A DNA stretch of 16,316 nt, taken from NCBI GenBank assembly GCA_943914405.1, contig CALUBX010000076.1, forward strand, positions 1-16,316. Direction: 5' to 3'. Positions within the stretch are counted from its first letter, which is position 1. Every line of letters starts with the position of its first letter. A program made the position numbers and the translations under genes. This document shows, piece after piece, positions 7,372 to 15,045 of this stretch. The notes beneath the pieces are model-generated. The model was not told the origin of the DNA. It saw nothing but the letters and a program-made list of their open reading frames with translations, and did no database searches. Origin of the DNA: an uncultured Hyphomicrobiales bacterium. GTDB lineage: Bacteria > Pseudomonadota > Alphaproteobacteria > Rhizobiales > Rhizobiaceae.

Positions 7372-8475
7372 ATGCTGATCTGGCTTGTCGAACTGTCGGA
7401 CAGGATCCAATTCTTCAACCTGTTCCGTTACATCACCTTCCGGACCGGCGCTGCCCTCTTCACCTCGGCTCTGATCGTCTTCCTGTTTGGTCCGAAGATC
7501 ATCGATTCGCTCCGGGTCAGGCAGGGCAAGGGGCAGCCGATCCGCGCGGACGGGCCGCAGACCCATTTCAAGAAGGCCGGCACGCCGACCATGGGCGGGT
7601 TGATGATCCTCGCCGGCATCGTCGGCGGATCGCTTCTCTGGGCCGATCTGTCGAACATCTATGTCGTGGCGACGCTGCTGGTGACCCTCGGCTTCGGGGC
7701 GATCGGCTTCTATGACGATTATCTCAAGGTGACCAAGCAGACGGACAAGGGCTTCTCCGGCAAGGCGCGTCTCGGCATCGAGTTCTTGATCGCCGGCATT
7801 GCGGTGTTCTTCATGATGCGGCTCGCCATCGTGACGGAACAGCACAGCAATCCCCACCTTGCCACTTCGATAGCCTTTCCGTTCGTGAAGGATTTTCTGG
7901 TCAATCTGGGCTTCTTCTTCATCCTGTTCGGCGGGTTCGTGATCGTCGGCGCCGGCAACGCGGTCAATTTGACGGACGGCTTGGACGGTCTGGCGATCGT
8001 GCCTGTCATGATCGCAGCCGCCTCCTTCGGGGTGATCGCCTATCTCGCCGGCAATGCCGTCTTTGCCAACTATCTTCAGATCAACTTCGTCCCCGGTACC
8101 GGCGAGCTCGCCGTCATCATGGGCGCGGTAATCGGCGCGGGGCTTGGCTTCCTGTGGTTCAACGCGCCGCCGGCCGCCATTTTCATGGGCGATACCGGAT
8201 CGCTCGCACTCGGCGGCCTGATCGGCTCGGTCGCCGTCGCCACCAAGCACGAGATCGTCATGGCCATTATCGGCGGGTTGTTCGTGATGGAGACGCTGTC
8301 CGTCATCATCCAGGTCGCCTTCTTCAAGATGACCGGCCGGCGGGTTTTCCTGATGGCGCCGATCCACCACCACTTCGAGAAGCTCGGCTGGACGGAAAGC
8401 CAGGTGGTGATCCGGTTCTGGATCATTGCCGTCGGGCTTGCCATGCTTGGCCTCTCCACCCTCAAGCTGCGGTAA
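7372..8475 (+). CDS. mraY: Phospho-N-acetylmuramoyl-pentapeptide transferase MraY
   Basis: MraY is a polytopic inner-membrane enzyme. It moves phospho-MurNAc-pentapeptide from UDP to undecaprenyl phosphate, giving lipid I. The 367-aa product has about ten hydrophobic segments and the family signatures: GTPTMGG near residue 70, the catalytic pair D115-D116 in FYDDYLK, NLTDGLDGL, the metal-contact D274 in FMGDTGS, and the loop histidines HHH (332-334) in MAPIHHHFE. AAAGGG (7361-7366) lies 5 nt before the start. Length matches the usual 320-370 aa. The gap to murD is only 6 nt. Confidence 0.97.
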   Translation: MLIWLVELSDRIQFFNLFRYITFRTGAALFTSALIVFLFGPKIIDSLRVRQGKGQPIRADGPQTHFKKAGTPTMGGLMILAGIVGGSLLWADLSNIYVVATLLVTLGFGAIGFYDDYLKVTKQTDKGFSGKARLGIEFLIAGIAVFFMMRLAIVTEQHSNPHLATSIAFPFVKDFLVNLGFFFILFGGFVIVGAGNAVNLTDGLDGLAIVPVMIAAASFGVIAYLAGNAVFANYLQINFVPGTGELAVIMGAVIGAGLGFLWFNAPPAAIFMGDTGSLALGGLIGSVAVATKHEIVMAIIGGLFVMETLSVIIQVAFFKMTGRRVFLMAPIHHHFEKLGWTESQVVIRFWIIAVGLAMLGLSTLKLR

Positions 8476-8481
8476 GCGGCG

Positions 8482-9888
8482 ATGATCCCCGTCACCACGT
8501 TCAAAGATCGTCGGGTCGCGCTCTTCGGGCTCGGCGGTTCAGGTCTTGCCACCGCCAAAGCCCTGATGGCGGGCGGTGCGCAGGTCACCGCCTGGGACGA
8601 CAATCCAGACAGCGTGGCCAAAGCTCAGGCGGCAGGCGTCGAGACGGCAGACCTGCGCGGCATCGACTGGACGCAGCAGTCTGCGTTCGTGCTGTCACCC
8701 GGCGTGCCGCTGACGCATCCGAAGCCGCATTGGACTGTCGATTTCGCTCGGGCCGCAGGGGTCGAGATCATCGGCGATGTGGAGCTTTTCGTCCGGGAGC
8801 GGAGGGCGCTTGCGCCGGATTGCCCGCTGATCGCCATTACCGGCACGAACGGCAAGTCCACCACGACGGCCCTCATTGCCCATATCCTGTCTTCAAGCGG
8901 GCGAGATACGCAGCTCGGGGGGAACATCGGCACCGCCGTCCTGACGCTCGATCCGCCCGCAGCAAGCCGCTTCTACGTGGTGGAATGCTCCTCCTACCAG
9001 ATCGATCTTGCGCCGACACTGAACCCCACGGCCGGCATTCTGCTCAACCTCACTCCGGATCATCTCGATCGCCACGGCACCATGCAGCATTATGCCGACG
9101 TCAAGGAACGGCTGGTGGCGGGAAGCCGCACGGCCATTGTCGGCGTGGATGACAGCTATAGCGCCCTGATCGCGGACCGGATCGAGCGCGCCGGGGTGAC
9201 TGTGCGCCGGATCTCCAAGCGGATGGCCGTCAGCGACGGCGTCTATGCGCAAGGGTCGCAGATCTTCGAAACTGCCGGTGGAAAGGCGAGCCTGCTCGTC
9301 GATCTCGACGGCATCCAGACGTTGCGGGGAAGCCATAATGCACAGAATGCGGCAGCAGCCATTGCCGCCTGCCTGGCCGTTGGCGTGAGCGCGGACGAGA
9401 TCCGCTCTGGTCTCACATCCTTCCCCGGACTGAAGCACCGCATGCAGCCCGTCGGGCGGCGGGGGCAGGTGGTCTTCGTCAATGATTCGAAGGCAACCAA
9501 TGCCGAGGCGGCCGCGCCCGCCTTGTCGAGCTACGAGCGGATCTACTGGATTGCGGGCGGCTTGCCGAAGGAGGGCGGCATCGCAAGCCTCGCTCCACTC
9601 TTTCCGCATATCGTAAAGACATATCTGATCGGAGAGGCGGCGCCCGCATTCGCCGCGACGCTGGGAGACGCTGTGCCATACGAGATTTCGGGGACGCTGG
9701 AACAGGCGCTCGCCCATGCGGCTGCCGAAGCCAAGGCTGATCCGCAGGCTTCGGCTGTGATGCTGTCTCCGGCCTGCGCGAGCTTCGACCAGTTCAAGAA
9801 TTTCGAGGTTCGCGGAGATGCCTTCGTGAGCCACGTCGCCGCATTGGATGGCGTCACCATGTTGGTCGAGACCGGAAGAGGGAACTGA
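8482..9888 (+). CDS. murD: UDP-MurNAc-L-Ala:D-glutamate ligase MurD
   Basis: MurD adds D-glutamate as the second residue of the stem peptide. The 468-aa protein begins with a Rossmann-like UDP-binding domain (VALFGLGGSGLATAKAL), then the ATP loop TGTNGKSTTT (120-129, K125), VVECSSYQID, LNLTPDHLDRH, and in the C-terminal domain NDSKATN (334-340) and SPACASFDQFKNFEVRG near the end. The length is slightly above E. coli MurD (438 aa). The start lies 6 nt after mraY with only a weak purine stretch before it, so translation probably depends on ribosomes arriving from mraY. ftsW starts 3 nt after its stop. Confidence 0.97.
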   Translation: MIPVTTFKDRRVALFGLGGSGLATAKALMAGGAQVTAWDDNPDSVAKAQAAGVETADLRGIDWTQQSAFVLSPGVPLTHPKPHWTVDFARAAGVEIIGDVELFVRERRALAPDCPLIAITGTNGKSTTTALIAHILSSSGRDTQLGGNIGTAVLTLDPPAASRFYVVECSSYQIDLAPTLNPTAGILLNLTPDHLDRHGTMQHYADVKERLVAGSRTAIVGVDDSYSALIADRIERAGVTVRRISKRMAVSDGVYAQGSQIFETAGGKASLLVDLDGIQTLRGSHNAQNAAAAIAACLAVGVSADEIRSGLTSFPGLKHRMQPVGRRGQVVFVNDSKATNAEAAAPALSSYERIYWIAGGLPKEGGIASLAPLFPHIVKTYLIGEAAPAFAATLGDAVPYEISGTLEQALAHAAAEAKADPQASAVMLSPACASFDQFKNFEVRGDAFVSHVAALDGVTMLVETGRGN

Positions 9889-9891
9889 GAA

Positions 9892-11046
9892 ATGGTAAGT
9901 CGCGCAGACCGTGGCCCACTCGCAGACTGGTTCTGGACGATCGACCGCTTTTTCCTGGCCGCCTTCATCCTGCTGATGGGCATCGGTTTCATGCTGTCCT
10001 TCGCCGCGTCTCCTGCGGTGGCTCAGCGCATCGGCCTGCCGGAGTTCCATTTCGTGGAGCGCCACGCGATGTTCATGATCCCGTCCATCATCGTCATGGT
10101 CGGGCTTTCCTTTCTCAGCCCCCGGCAAGTGCGCCGCACCGCCATCGTCCTGCTCCTGGTCGCCCTCGCGCTCATGGTGCTCGCGCTTTTCTTCGGCGTT
10201 GAAGTCAAGGGCGCGCGTCGCTGGATCGGGGTCGGCGCTTTGTCCATCCAGCCATCCGAATTCATGAAGCCGGCTTTCGTAGTCGTCTGTGCCTGGCTTT
10301 TCGCAGAACATGCCCGCCAGCCGGAGATCCCCGGCAATCTCTTCGCCATCATCCTGTTTGGCATCGTCGCCGCGCTTCTGGTGGCGCAGCCTGACCTGGG
10401 TCAGACCATTCTGACCAGCGTCGTCTGGGGCGGCATGTTCTTCATGGCAGGCATGCCATGGCTGTGGATCGTCGTTCTCGGCGGCGCCGGGGCCGGGGGA
10501 CTGGTCGCGGCCTATTACATGCTGCCGCACGTCACGGCGCGCTTCGACAAGTTCTTGACCGGCGAGGGCGACCGCTTCCAGGTGGAGACGGCGCATGAGG
10601 CGATCGTTCGCGGCGGCTGGTTCGGCCAGGGGCCGGGCGAAGGCATCGTCAAGCGGATCCTGCCGGACAGCCATACCGACTTCGTCTTTTCGGTGGCCGC
10701 CGAAGAATTCGGCGTAATCTTCTGCATGGCGCTGGTGCTGATCTTCGCCTTTATCGTGCTGCGCGGCCTCAATCACGCCTTCAAGGAGCGCAACGATTTC
10801 ACGCGTTTCGCCGTGGCAGGCCTTGTTCTGCAGATCGGCATGCAGTCGATGATCAATATCGGTGTGAACCTCGAATTGATGCCGGCAAAGGGCATGACCC
10901 TGCCGCTGATTTCCTATGGTGGGTCGTCGCAGATTGCTATTTGCGTCACAGCCGGGTTTATTCTGGCGCTGACACGCCACAGGCCGGAAAAGCGCGCGCA
11001 GGAGCGCAGCCTCTTCCGCGTGGCCTCGGGCGTCCCCGCGGAGTAA
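9892..11046 (+). CDS. ftsW: Septal peptidoglycan glycosyltransferase FtsW (SEDS family)
   Basis: FtsW polymerises lipid II into glycan strands at the septum as partner of FtsI. The 384-aa protein has a short cytoplasmic N-terminus and about ten hydrophobic segments. It carries the SEDS signatures KGARRWI, QPSEFMKP (120-127), VTARFDKFL, and GGWFGQGPGEG. It also has HTDFVFS with D263, which by position matches the catalytic aspartate of E. coli FtsW, then EEFG and the late PLISYGGSS segment. Its place between murD and murG supports FtsW rather than the elongation paralogue RodA. GAGGG (9878-9882) precedes the ATG by 9 nt. It ends 4 nt before murG. Confidence 0.96.
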   Translation: MVSRADRGPLADWFWTIDRFFLAAFILLMGIGFMLSFAASPAVAQRIGLPEFHFVERHAMFMIPSIIVMVGLSFLSPRQVRRTAIVLLLVALALMVLALFFGVEVKGARRWIGVGALSIQPSEFMKPAFVVVCAWLFAEHARQPEIPGNLFAIILFGIVAALLVAQPDLGQTILTSVVWGGMFFMAGMPWLWIVVLGGAGAGGLVAAYYMLPHVTARFDKFLTGEGDRFQVETAHEAIVRGGWFGQGPGEGIVKRILPDSHTDFVFSVAAEEFGVIFCMALVLIFAFIVLRGLNHAFKERNDFTRFAVAGLVLQIGMQSMINIGVNLELMPAKGMTLPLISYGGSSQIAICVTAGFILALTRHRPEKRAQERSLFRVASGVPAE

Positions 11047-11050
11047 GAGC

Positions 11051-12190
11051 ATGACCAAGGGCATTATTTTGCTAGCCGCCGGCGGAACCGGCGGCCATTT
11101 GTTTCCAGCCGAGGCTCTGGGCCACGAGCTGAAGCGGCGCGGTTATTCGGTGCATCTTGTTACCGACAGCCGTGCCGAACGGTTTGCCGGGAAGTTTCCC
11201 GCCGATGACATACATGTGGTTCCCTCGGCTACTCTCGGCTCCAAGAACCCGATCGCGCTGTTGCGGACCGGTTGGAAATTGTGGACCGGCCTGAGAGCGG
11301 CACGGCGGCTGATTACGCGCATCAAGCCGCTCGCCGTCGTCGGCTTCGGCGGTTATCCGACCGTGCCGCCGCTGATGGCCTCCACGGGCATGGGTGTGCC
11401 GAGCATGATCCATGAGCAGAATGCCGTGATGGGGCGCGCCAACAAGGCGCTGGCCAAGCGGGTTCAAGCCATCGCCGGAGGCTTCCTTCCGGAAGGTCAG
11501 GGCGGATATGCGCAGAAGACCGTGACCACCGGTAATCCGGTTAGGCCTGCCGTTCTGGCGGCTGCGACGGTTCCCTATGTGGCCTCGCGCGGCAACGATC
11601 CGTTCCGGCTCGTGGTTTTCGGGGGTAGCCAGGGTGCCCAGTTCTTTTCCTCTGCCATACCGACCGCGCTCAGTCTTCTGGATGCCGCCGACCGCGAGCG
11701 TCTGGTCGTGACGCAGCAGGCGCGGCCCGAGGATCAGGGACGCGTCAACTCCTGCTTCGCCAAGTTGAAGGCGCCTGTCGATGTCTCGCCTTTCTTTGCC
11801 GACATGGCCGAAAGGCTTGCCATGGCGCATCTGGTGATCTGCCGCTCCGGCGCTTCGACGGTGTCGGAAATCGCCGTGATCGGCCGGCCGTCGATCCTCG
11901 TGCCCTATCCTTATGCGCTCGATCACGACCAGGCGGCCAATGCCGCGGCTCTGGTGGCGACTGGCGGTGCGCAGGTCGTACCGCAGGCGGAGCTTTCACC
12001 CGAGCGCCTTTCCGCAATGATCGCATCAGCGATGAAGGAGCCCGAGCGGCTCGAAAAGATGGCGGAATCGGCCAGGCAGGCGGGGCGCCCGGATGCGACG
12101 CTGGCGCTAGCGGATCTGGTCGTTGCAATTGCCGACCGGCGATCGATTTTGGACTATAAAAAAGAAAAAAACACAGGAGTACAGGCATGA
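11051..12190 (+). CDS. murG: UDP-GlcNAc:undecaprenyl-PP-MurNAc-pentapeptide GlcNAc transferase MurG
   Basis: MurG is a peripheral inner-membrane GT28 enzyme that turns lipid I into lipid II. The 379-aa product has the N-terminal glycine loop GGTGGH (11-16), GFGGYPTVPP, the HEQNAVMGRANK segment, the second glycine loop GGSQGA (191-196), and the UDP-GlcNAc pocket SGASTVSE with E273 and DHDQAANA with Q294. The last residues (YKKEKNTGVQA) are encoded by an unusually A-rich tract, A6-G-A7 (12158-12171), which precedes the murC ribosome site and contains a heptamer of slippery type. GGAG (11040-11043) in the ftsW end serves as its ribosome site. The stop overlaps murC by four bases (ATGA). Confidence 0.97.
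   Translation: MTKGIILLAAGGTGGHLFPAEALGHELKRRGYSVHLVTDSRAERFAGKFPADDIHVVPSATLGSKNPIALLRTGWKLWTGLRAARRLITRIKPLAVVGFGGYPTVPPLMASTGMGVPSMIHEQNAVMGRANKALAKRVQAIAGGFLPEGQGGYAQKTVTTGNPVRPAVLAAATVPYVASRGNDPFRLVVFGGSQGAQFFSSAIPTALSLLDAADRERLVVTQQARPEDQGRVNSCFAKLKAPVDVSPFFADMAERLAMAHLVICRSGASTVSEIAVIGRPSILVPYPYALDHDQAANAAALVATGGAQVVPQAELSPERLSAMIASAMKEPERLEKMAESARQAGRPDATLALADLVVAIADRRSILDYKKEKNTGVQA
12158..12179 (+). promoter_or_regulatory. A-rich tract plus Shine-Dalgarno at the murG/murC junction
   Basis: A6-G-A7 (12158-12171) is followed by AGGAG (12175-12179), which ends 7 nt before the murC ATG. The A-rich stretch probably acts as an unstructured standby or S1-binding site that helps ribosomes start murC. 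It also contains A-AAA-AAC (12166-12172) in the murG reading phase, a -1 slippery pattern that would lead in frame into murC. Confidence 0.55.
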
Positions 12191-13596
12191 AGATGCCGAA
12201 GGCCATCGGCCTGGTTCATTTCATCGGCATTGGCGGCATCGGCATGAGCGGCATCGCCGAAGTGCTGCATAACCTCGGACACAACGTGCAGGGGTCGGAT
12301 CAGTCGGACAGTGCCAATGTGCAGCGCCTGCGAGAAAAGGGGATCCCGGTCTTTGTCGGCCACCAGGCGGACAATCTTGGCGACGCAGAAGTCGTCGTGG
12401 TCTCGACGGCCATCAAGAAGAACAACCCGGAGCTGGTGGCGGCTCGGGAAAAGTCGCTGCCCATCGTTCGGCGCGCTGAAATGCTGGCTGAACTCATGCG
12501 CTTCCGCAATGCGATCGCCATTGGCGGCACGCATGGCAAGACCACTACGACCTCCATGGTCGGTGCGCTGCTGGAGGCCGGAAATCTCGACCCGACGGTC
12601 ATCAACGGCGGCATCATCAACGCCTACGGCACCAATGCCCGCATGGGCGAGGGCGAGTGGATGGTGGTGGAAGCCGATGAGTCGGACGGCACATTCCTGA
12701 AGCTCCCTGCGGACGTCGCTGTCGTCACCAATATCGATCCCGAGCATCTAGACCATTACGGCAATTTCGATGCCGTCCGTGCCGCCTTCCGTCAGTTCGT
12801 CGAAAACGTTCCGTTCTACGGCTTCGGGGTTCTCTGCCTCGACCACCCCGAAGTGCAGGCCCTGGTCGGCCGAATCGAAGACCGCAAGATCGTCACCTAT
12901 GGCGCCAATCCCCAAGCCGATGCGCGGTTCTTCAACATCCGCATGGAAGGCACGAAGTCGATCTTCGACGTGGAGATCCGCCGCCGCCGGACCGGCCGGG
13001 TGTTCACCTTCAAGGACCTGACGCTGCCCATGCCGGGCCGCCACAACATCTCCAACGCCACGGCGGCGATCGCGGTCGCCAACCGGCTCGGGACCTCTGA
13101 GGAGAATATTCGCAAGGGGCTGGCCGGTTTCAGCGGCGTCAAGCGACGCTTCACCCTGACCGGCACCTGGAACGGCGTGTCCGTGTTCGACGATTACGGC
13201 CATCATCCGGTCGAGATCAAGGCGGTGCTGCGTGCGGCCCGTGAGGCGTGCCAGGGCCGGATCATCGCTGTGCACCAGCCGCACCGCTTTTCGCGCCTGT
13301 CGAGCCTGTTCGACGATTTCGCCAACTGCTTCAACGATGCGGACAGCATTTTCATCGCACCGGTCTATGCCGCGGGAGAGGATCCGGTCGAAGGCGTGAA
13401 TTCCGAAGCTCTGGTGTCGCGAATCCGCTCCGGCGGCCACCGCGACGCGCGATATATTTCTTCTCCCGCCGAACTGGCCCCTCTCGTTGCAGGGATTGCG
13501 AAACCGGGTGATTTCGTGGTTCTTCTGGGGGCTGGGAACATTACGCAGTGGGCGGCGGCGCTGCCCAGGGAACTTGAGAGCATTTCAGGACAGTGA
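12187..13596 (+). CDS. murC: UDP-MurNAc:L-alanine ligase MurC
   Basis: MurC adds the first amino acid, L-Ala, to UDP-MurNAc. The 469-aa protein begins with the UDP-binding fold HFIGIGGIGMSGIAEVL, followed by GSDQSDS, the ATP loop GGTHGKTTTTSM (from residue 113, K118), VVEADESDGTFL, NIDPEHLDHYG and, in the C-terminal domain, DDYGHHPVEI (335-344), HQPHRFSR and LGAGNITQ. The GTHGKT form of the P-loop is diagnostic of MurC among Mur ligases. AGGAG (12175-12179) is well placed for the ATG at 12187, which shares four bases with the murG stop; a second ATG two codons on is less likely. murB begins 2 nt after the stop. Confidence 0.97.
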   Translation: MKMPKAIGLVHFIGIGGIGMSGIAEVLHNLGHNVQGSDQSDSANVQRLREKGIPVFVGHQADNLGDAEVVVVSTAIKKNNPELVAAREKSLPIVRRAEMLAELMRFRNAIAIGGTHGKTTTTSMVGALLEAGNLDPTVINGGIINAYGTNARMGEGEWMVVEADESDGTFLKLPADVAVVTNIDPEHLDHYGNFDAVRAAFRQFVENVPFYGFGVLCLDHPEVQALVGRIEDRKIVTYGANPQADARFFNIRMEGTKSIFDVEIRRRRTGRVFTFKDLTLPMPGRHNISNATAAIAVANRLGTSEENIRKGLAGFSGVKRRFTLTGTWNGVSVFDDYGHHPVEIKAVLRAAREACQGRIIAVHQPHRFSRLSSLFDDFANCFNDADSIFIAPVYAAGEDPVEGVNSEALVSRIRSGGHRDARYISSPAELAPLVAGIAKPGDFVVLLGAGNITQWAAALPRELESISGQ

Positions 13597-13598
13597 GA

Positions 13599-14576
13599 AT
13601 GAAACAGGTGAACGGAGAAAAGCTGCTTGCGTCGCTGGGCGATGGTGTCAAGGAATTGCGCGGACGGCTCACTCCCGATGCACCCATGGACCGGGTCACC
13701 TGGTTCCAGGCCGGCGGTCTCGCCGAACTCATGTTCCAGCCGCACGATGTGGACGATCTCGCCACCTTCCTGAAGCTGCTGCCGGAAGAGGTTCCGCTGA
13801 CGGTGGTCGGCGTCGGCTCCAACTTGCTCGTTCGCGATGGCGGCATCCCCGGTGTCGTGCTCAGGCTGTCGGCAAAGGGGTTCGGTGGTGTGGATCTGGT
13901 GGGCGAAAACCGCATCAAGGCCGGTGCCATCTGCCCGGACAAGCACATCGCCGCCATGGCCATGGACAACGGTATCGGCGGCTTCGCCTTCTATTACGGC
14001 ATTCCCGGATCGATCGGAGGCGCCTTGCGCATGAATGCGGGTGCCAACGGCACGGAAACGGCGGATCGGGTCGTGGAAGTCCATGCGGTGGACCGAAAGG
14101 GGAACCAGCATGTCCTGACCAAGGCCGATATGGGCTACAGCTACCGTCATTCGGAAGCGTCCAAGGACCTGATCTTCACCCACGCCGTGTTCGAAGGCCA
14201 TCCAGAGGAGCGCTCCAAGATCCGGGCGGAGATGGATGCCGTGCGCCAGCACCGGGAGACGGTTCAGCCGGTCAAGGAGAAGACGGGCGGATCGACCTTC
14301 AAGAACCCCGAGGGGCATTCGGCCTGGAAGGTGATCGACGAGGCGGGCTGCCGCGGGTTGATGAATGGCGGCGCGCAGATGTCGTCCCTGCACTGCAACT
14401 TCATGATCAATATCGGCCATGCCACCGGCTACGACCTGGAATATCTGGGCGAAACGGTTCGCCAGCGCGTGTTCGAGCATTCCGGCATCAAGCTGGAATG
14501 GGAGATCAAGAGGCTGGGGATATTCATGCCGGGCCGGGAAGTCAGGCCGTTCCAGGGTGTGACCACGGAGGGCTGA
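13599..14576 (+). CDS. murB: UDP-N-acetylenolpyruvoylglucosamine reductase MurB
   Basis: MurB is an FAD enzyme that reduces enolpyruvyl-UDP-GlcNAc to UDP-MurNAc with NADPH. The product (325 aa from this start) has WFQAGG, the FAD-binding segment VVGVGSNLLVRDGG, the PGSIGGALRMNAGANG loop, the catalytic serine S232 in GGSTFKNPEG, and a likely catalytic glutamate E302 in LEWEIKRLG. The short C-terminal layout and GSTFKNP fit type II MurB, unlike the longer E. coli type I. AGGA (13587-13590) is 8 nt from the ATG at 13599 but only 2 nt from the GTG at 13593. That GTG would overlap the murC stop by four bases and add two residues; it remains possible. Confidence 0.96.
   Translation: MKQVNGEKLLASLGDGVKELRGRLTPDAPMDRVTWFQAGGLAELMFQPHDVDDLATFLKLLPEEVPLTVVGVGSNLLVRDGGIPGVVLRLSAKGFGGVDLVGENRIKAGAICPDKHIAAMAMDNGIGGFAFYYGIPGSIGGALRMNAGANGTETADRVVEVHAVDRKGNQHVLTKADMGYSYRHSEASKDLIFTHAVFEGHPEERSKIRAEMDAVRQHRETVQPVKEKTGGSTFKNPEGHSAWKVIDEAGCRGLMNGGAQMSSLHCNFMINIGHATGYDLEYLGETVRQRVFEHSGIKLEWEIKRLGIFMPGREVRPFQGVTTEG
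14567..14572 (+). promoter_or_regulatory. Shine-Dalgarno that fixes a TTG start
   Basis: GGAGGG inside the end of murB lies 6 nt before TTG (14579). No ATG or GTG lies closer in that frame, so this site decides the start of the 88-aa small gene. Confidence 0.7.
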
Positions 14577-14578
14577 CG

Positions 14579-14845
14579 TTGAGCGACCCGGTCGATTTGG
14601 ACAAGGAAGAGCGTCGGCTCGTGCTTGTTCATAATGAACGATCGAAACTTGGCGCCAACTCGCTGGATAGGCTTTCCACGGCATCTGCTGCCGCAGGCTT
14701 CATCGCACCTGTCGCTTCCATTTCGAACGGTGCAATGTCTTTCGGCATATCCGTGTCCGTCGTTCTATCGACGATCGTTTGGATTTTCGCTGCCGCAATG
14801 CTACATTTGGGAGCGCGATTTATGTTGGGAAGGTTGAAGCCGTGA
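14579..14845 (+). CDS. Small membrane protein, function unknown (88 aa, TTG start)
   Basis: I do not recognise a characterised family. The frame starts at TTG, 2 nt after the murB stop, behind a strong GGAGGG (14567-14572). The N-terminal half is charged and soluble (SDPVDLDKEERRLVLVHNER, residues 2-21). The second half holds hydrophobic stretches at about 36-47 and a clear transmembrane helix at about 54-74 (SFGISVSVVLSTIVWIFAAA), ending with a basic tail (GRLKP). The predicted layout is a cytoplasmic acidic head with one or two membrane passes. My recollection is that small uncharacterised membrane proteins with a similar DPVDLD-EE-RLVLVHNER head occur in rhizobia; I cannot verify this here. 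Its GTGA overlap with the next gene and its position at the end of the murein operon suggest co-expression with murB. The true start may be further in, but no other candidate has a comparable ribosome site. Confidence 0.72.
   Translation: MSDPVDLDKEERRLVLVHNERSKLGANSLDRLSTASAAAGFIAPVASISNGAMSFGISVSVVLSTIVWIFAAAMLHLGARFMLGRLKP
14827..14833 (+). promoter_or_regulatory. Shine-Dalgarno that fixes a GTG start
   Basis: GGGAAGG lies 8 nt before GTG (14842), inside the end of the 88-aa gene, and supports translation of the 41-aa gene that follows. Confidence 0.6.
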
Positions 14846-14967
14846 ACTTCGCTGCCGCCTTTTATCTGTACATTTTGCCGCTATCGATTTCGGCCGCGGT
14901 GCTTGCATGGATGTCTTACGAGACGTGGAAGACACATCGCAAGCGACCACCTCATCCTGGAGAGTAA
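14842..14967 (+). CDS. Very small single-pass membrane protein, function unknown (41 aa, GTG start)
   Basis: No known family is recognised. The GTG shares four bases with the previous stop (GTGA), behind GGGAAGG. Residues 3-23 form one hydrophobic helix (FAAAFYLYILPLSISAAVLA), followed by an aromatic and basic tail (WMSYETWKTHRKRPPHPGE). This is typical of a small bitopic protein with its C-terminus in the cytoplasm. The coupled start, the good ribosome site and the stop just before a strong terminator argue that it is translated. The same frame is open further upstream (from 14779), but that would overlap the 88-aa gene deeply. Whether it works with the 88-aa protein or with the cell-wall enzymes is inference. 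Confidence 0.6.
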   Translation: MNFAAAFYLYILPLSISAAVLAWMSYETWKTHRKRPPHPGE

Positions 14968-14982
14968 GCCGACAGCTTCAGT

Positions 14983-15020
14983 AAAAAGCCCGCGAAGCCA
15001 ATAACTTCGCGGGCTTTTCT
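14983..15020. terminator. Bidirectional rho-independent terminator
   Basis: AAAAGCCCGCGAAG (14984-14997) pairs perfectly with CTTCGCGGGCTTTT (15005-15018) around a 7-nt loop. The A tract on the left and T tract on the right make it usable on both strands. It lies 16 nt after the last small gene and 26 nt from the stop of the convergent transporter gene, so it probably ends both transcripts. Confidence 0.92.
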
Positions 15021-15045
15021 ATGTTTCTGATTCCGGTTGCCGGGG

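Noticed and set aside
8893..11064. 723-codon open frame on the minus strand across murD and ftsW
   Set aside because: It is antisense to two well-supported genes, has no recognisable domain and is rich in Arg, His, Gln and Asp, as expected for a mirror of GC-rich coding sequence.
13487..14578. Long plus-strand frame running through murB into the 88-aa small gene
   Set aside because: The first 364 codons are a murC/murB shadow; only the part from the TTG at 14579 has its own ribosome site and protein-like composition.
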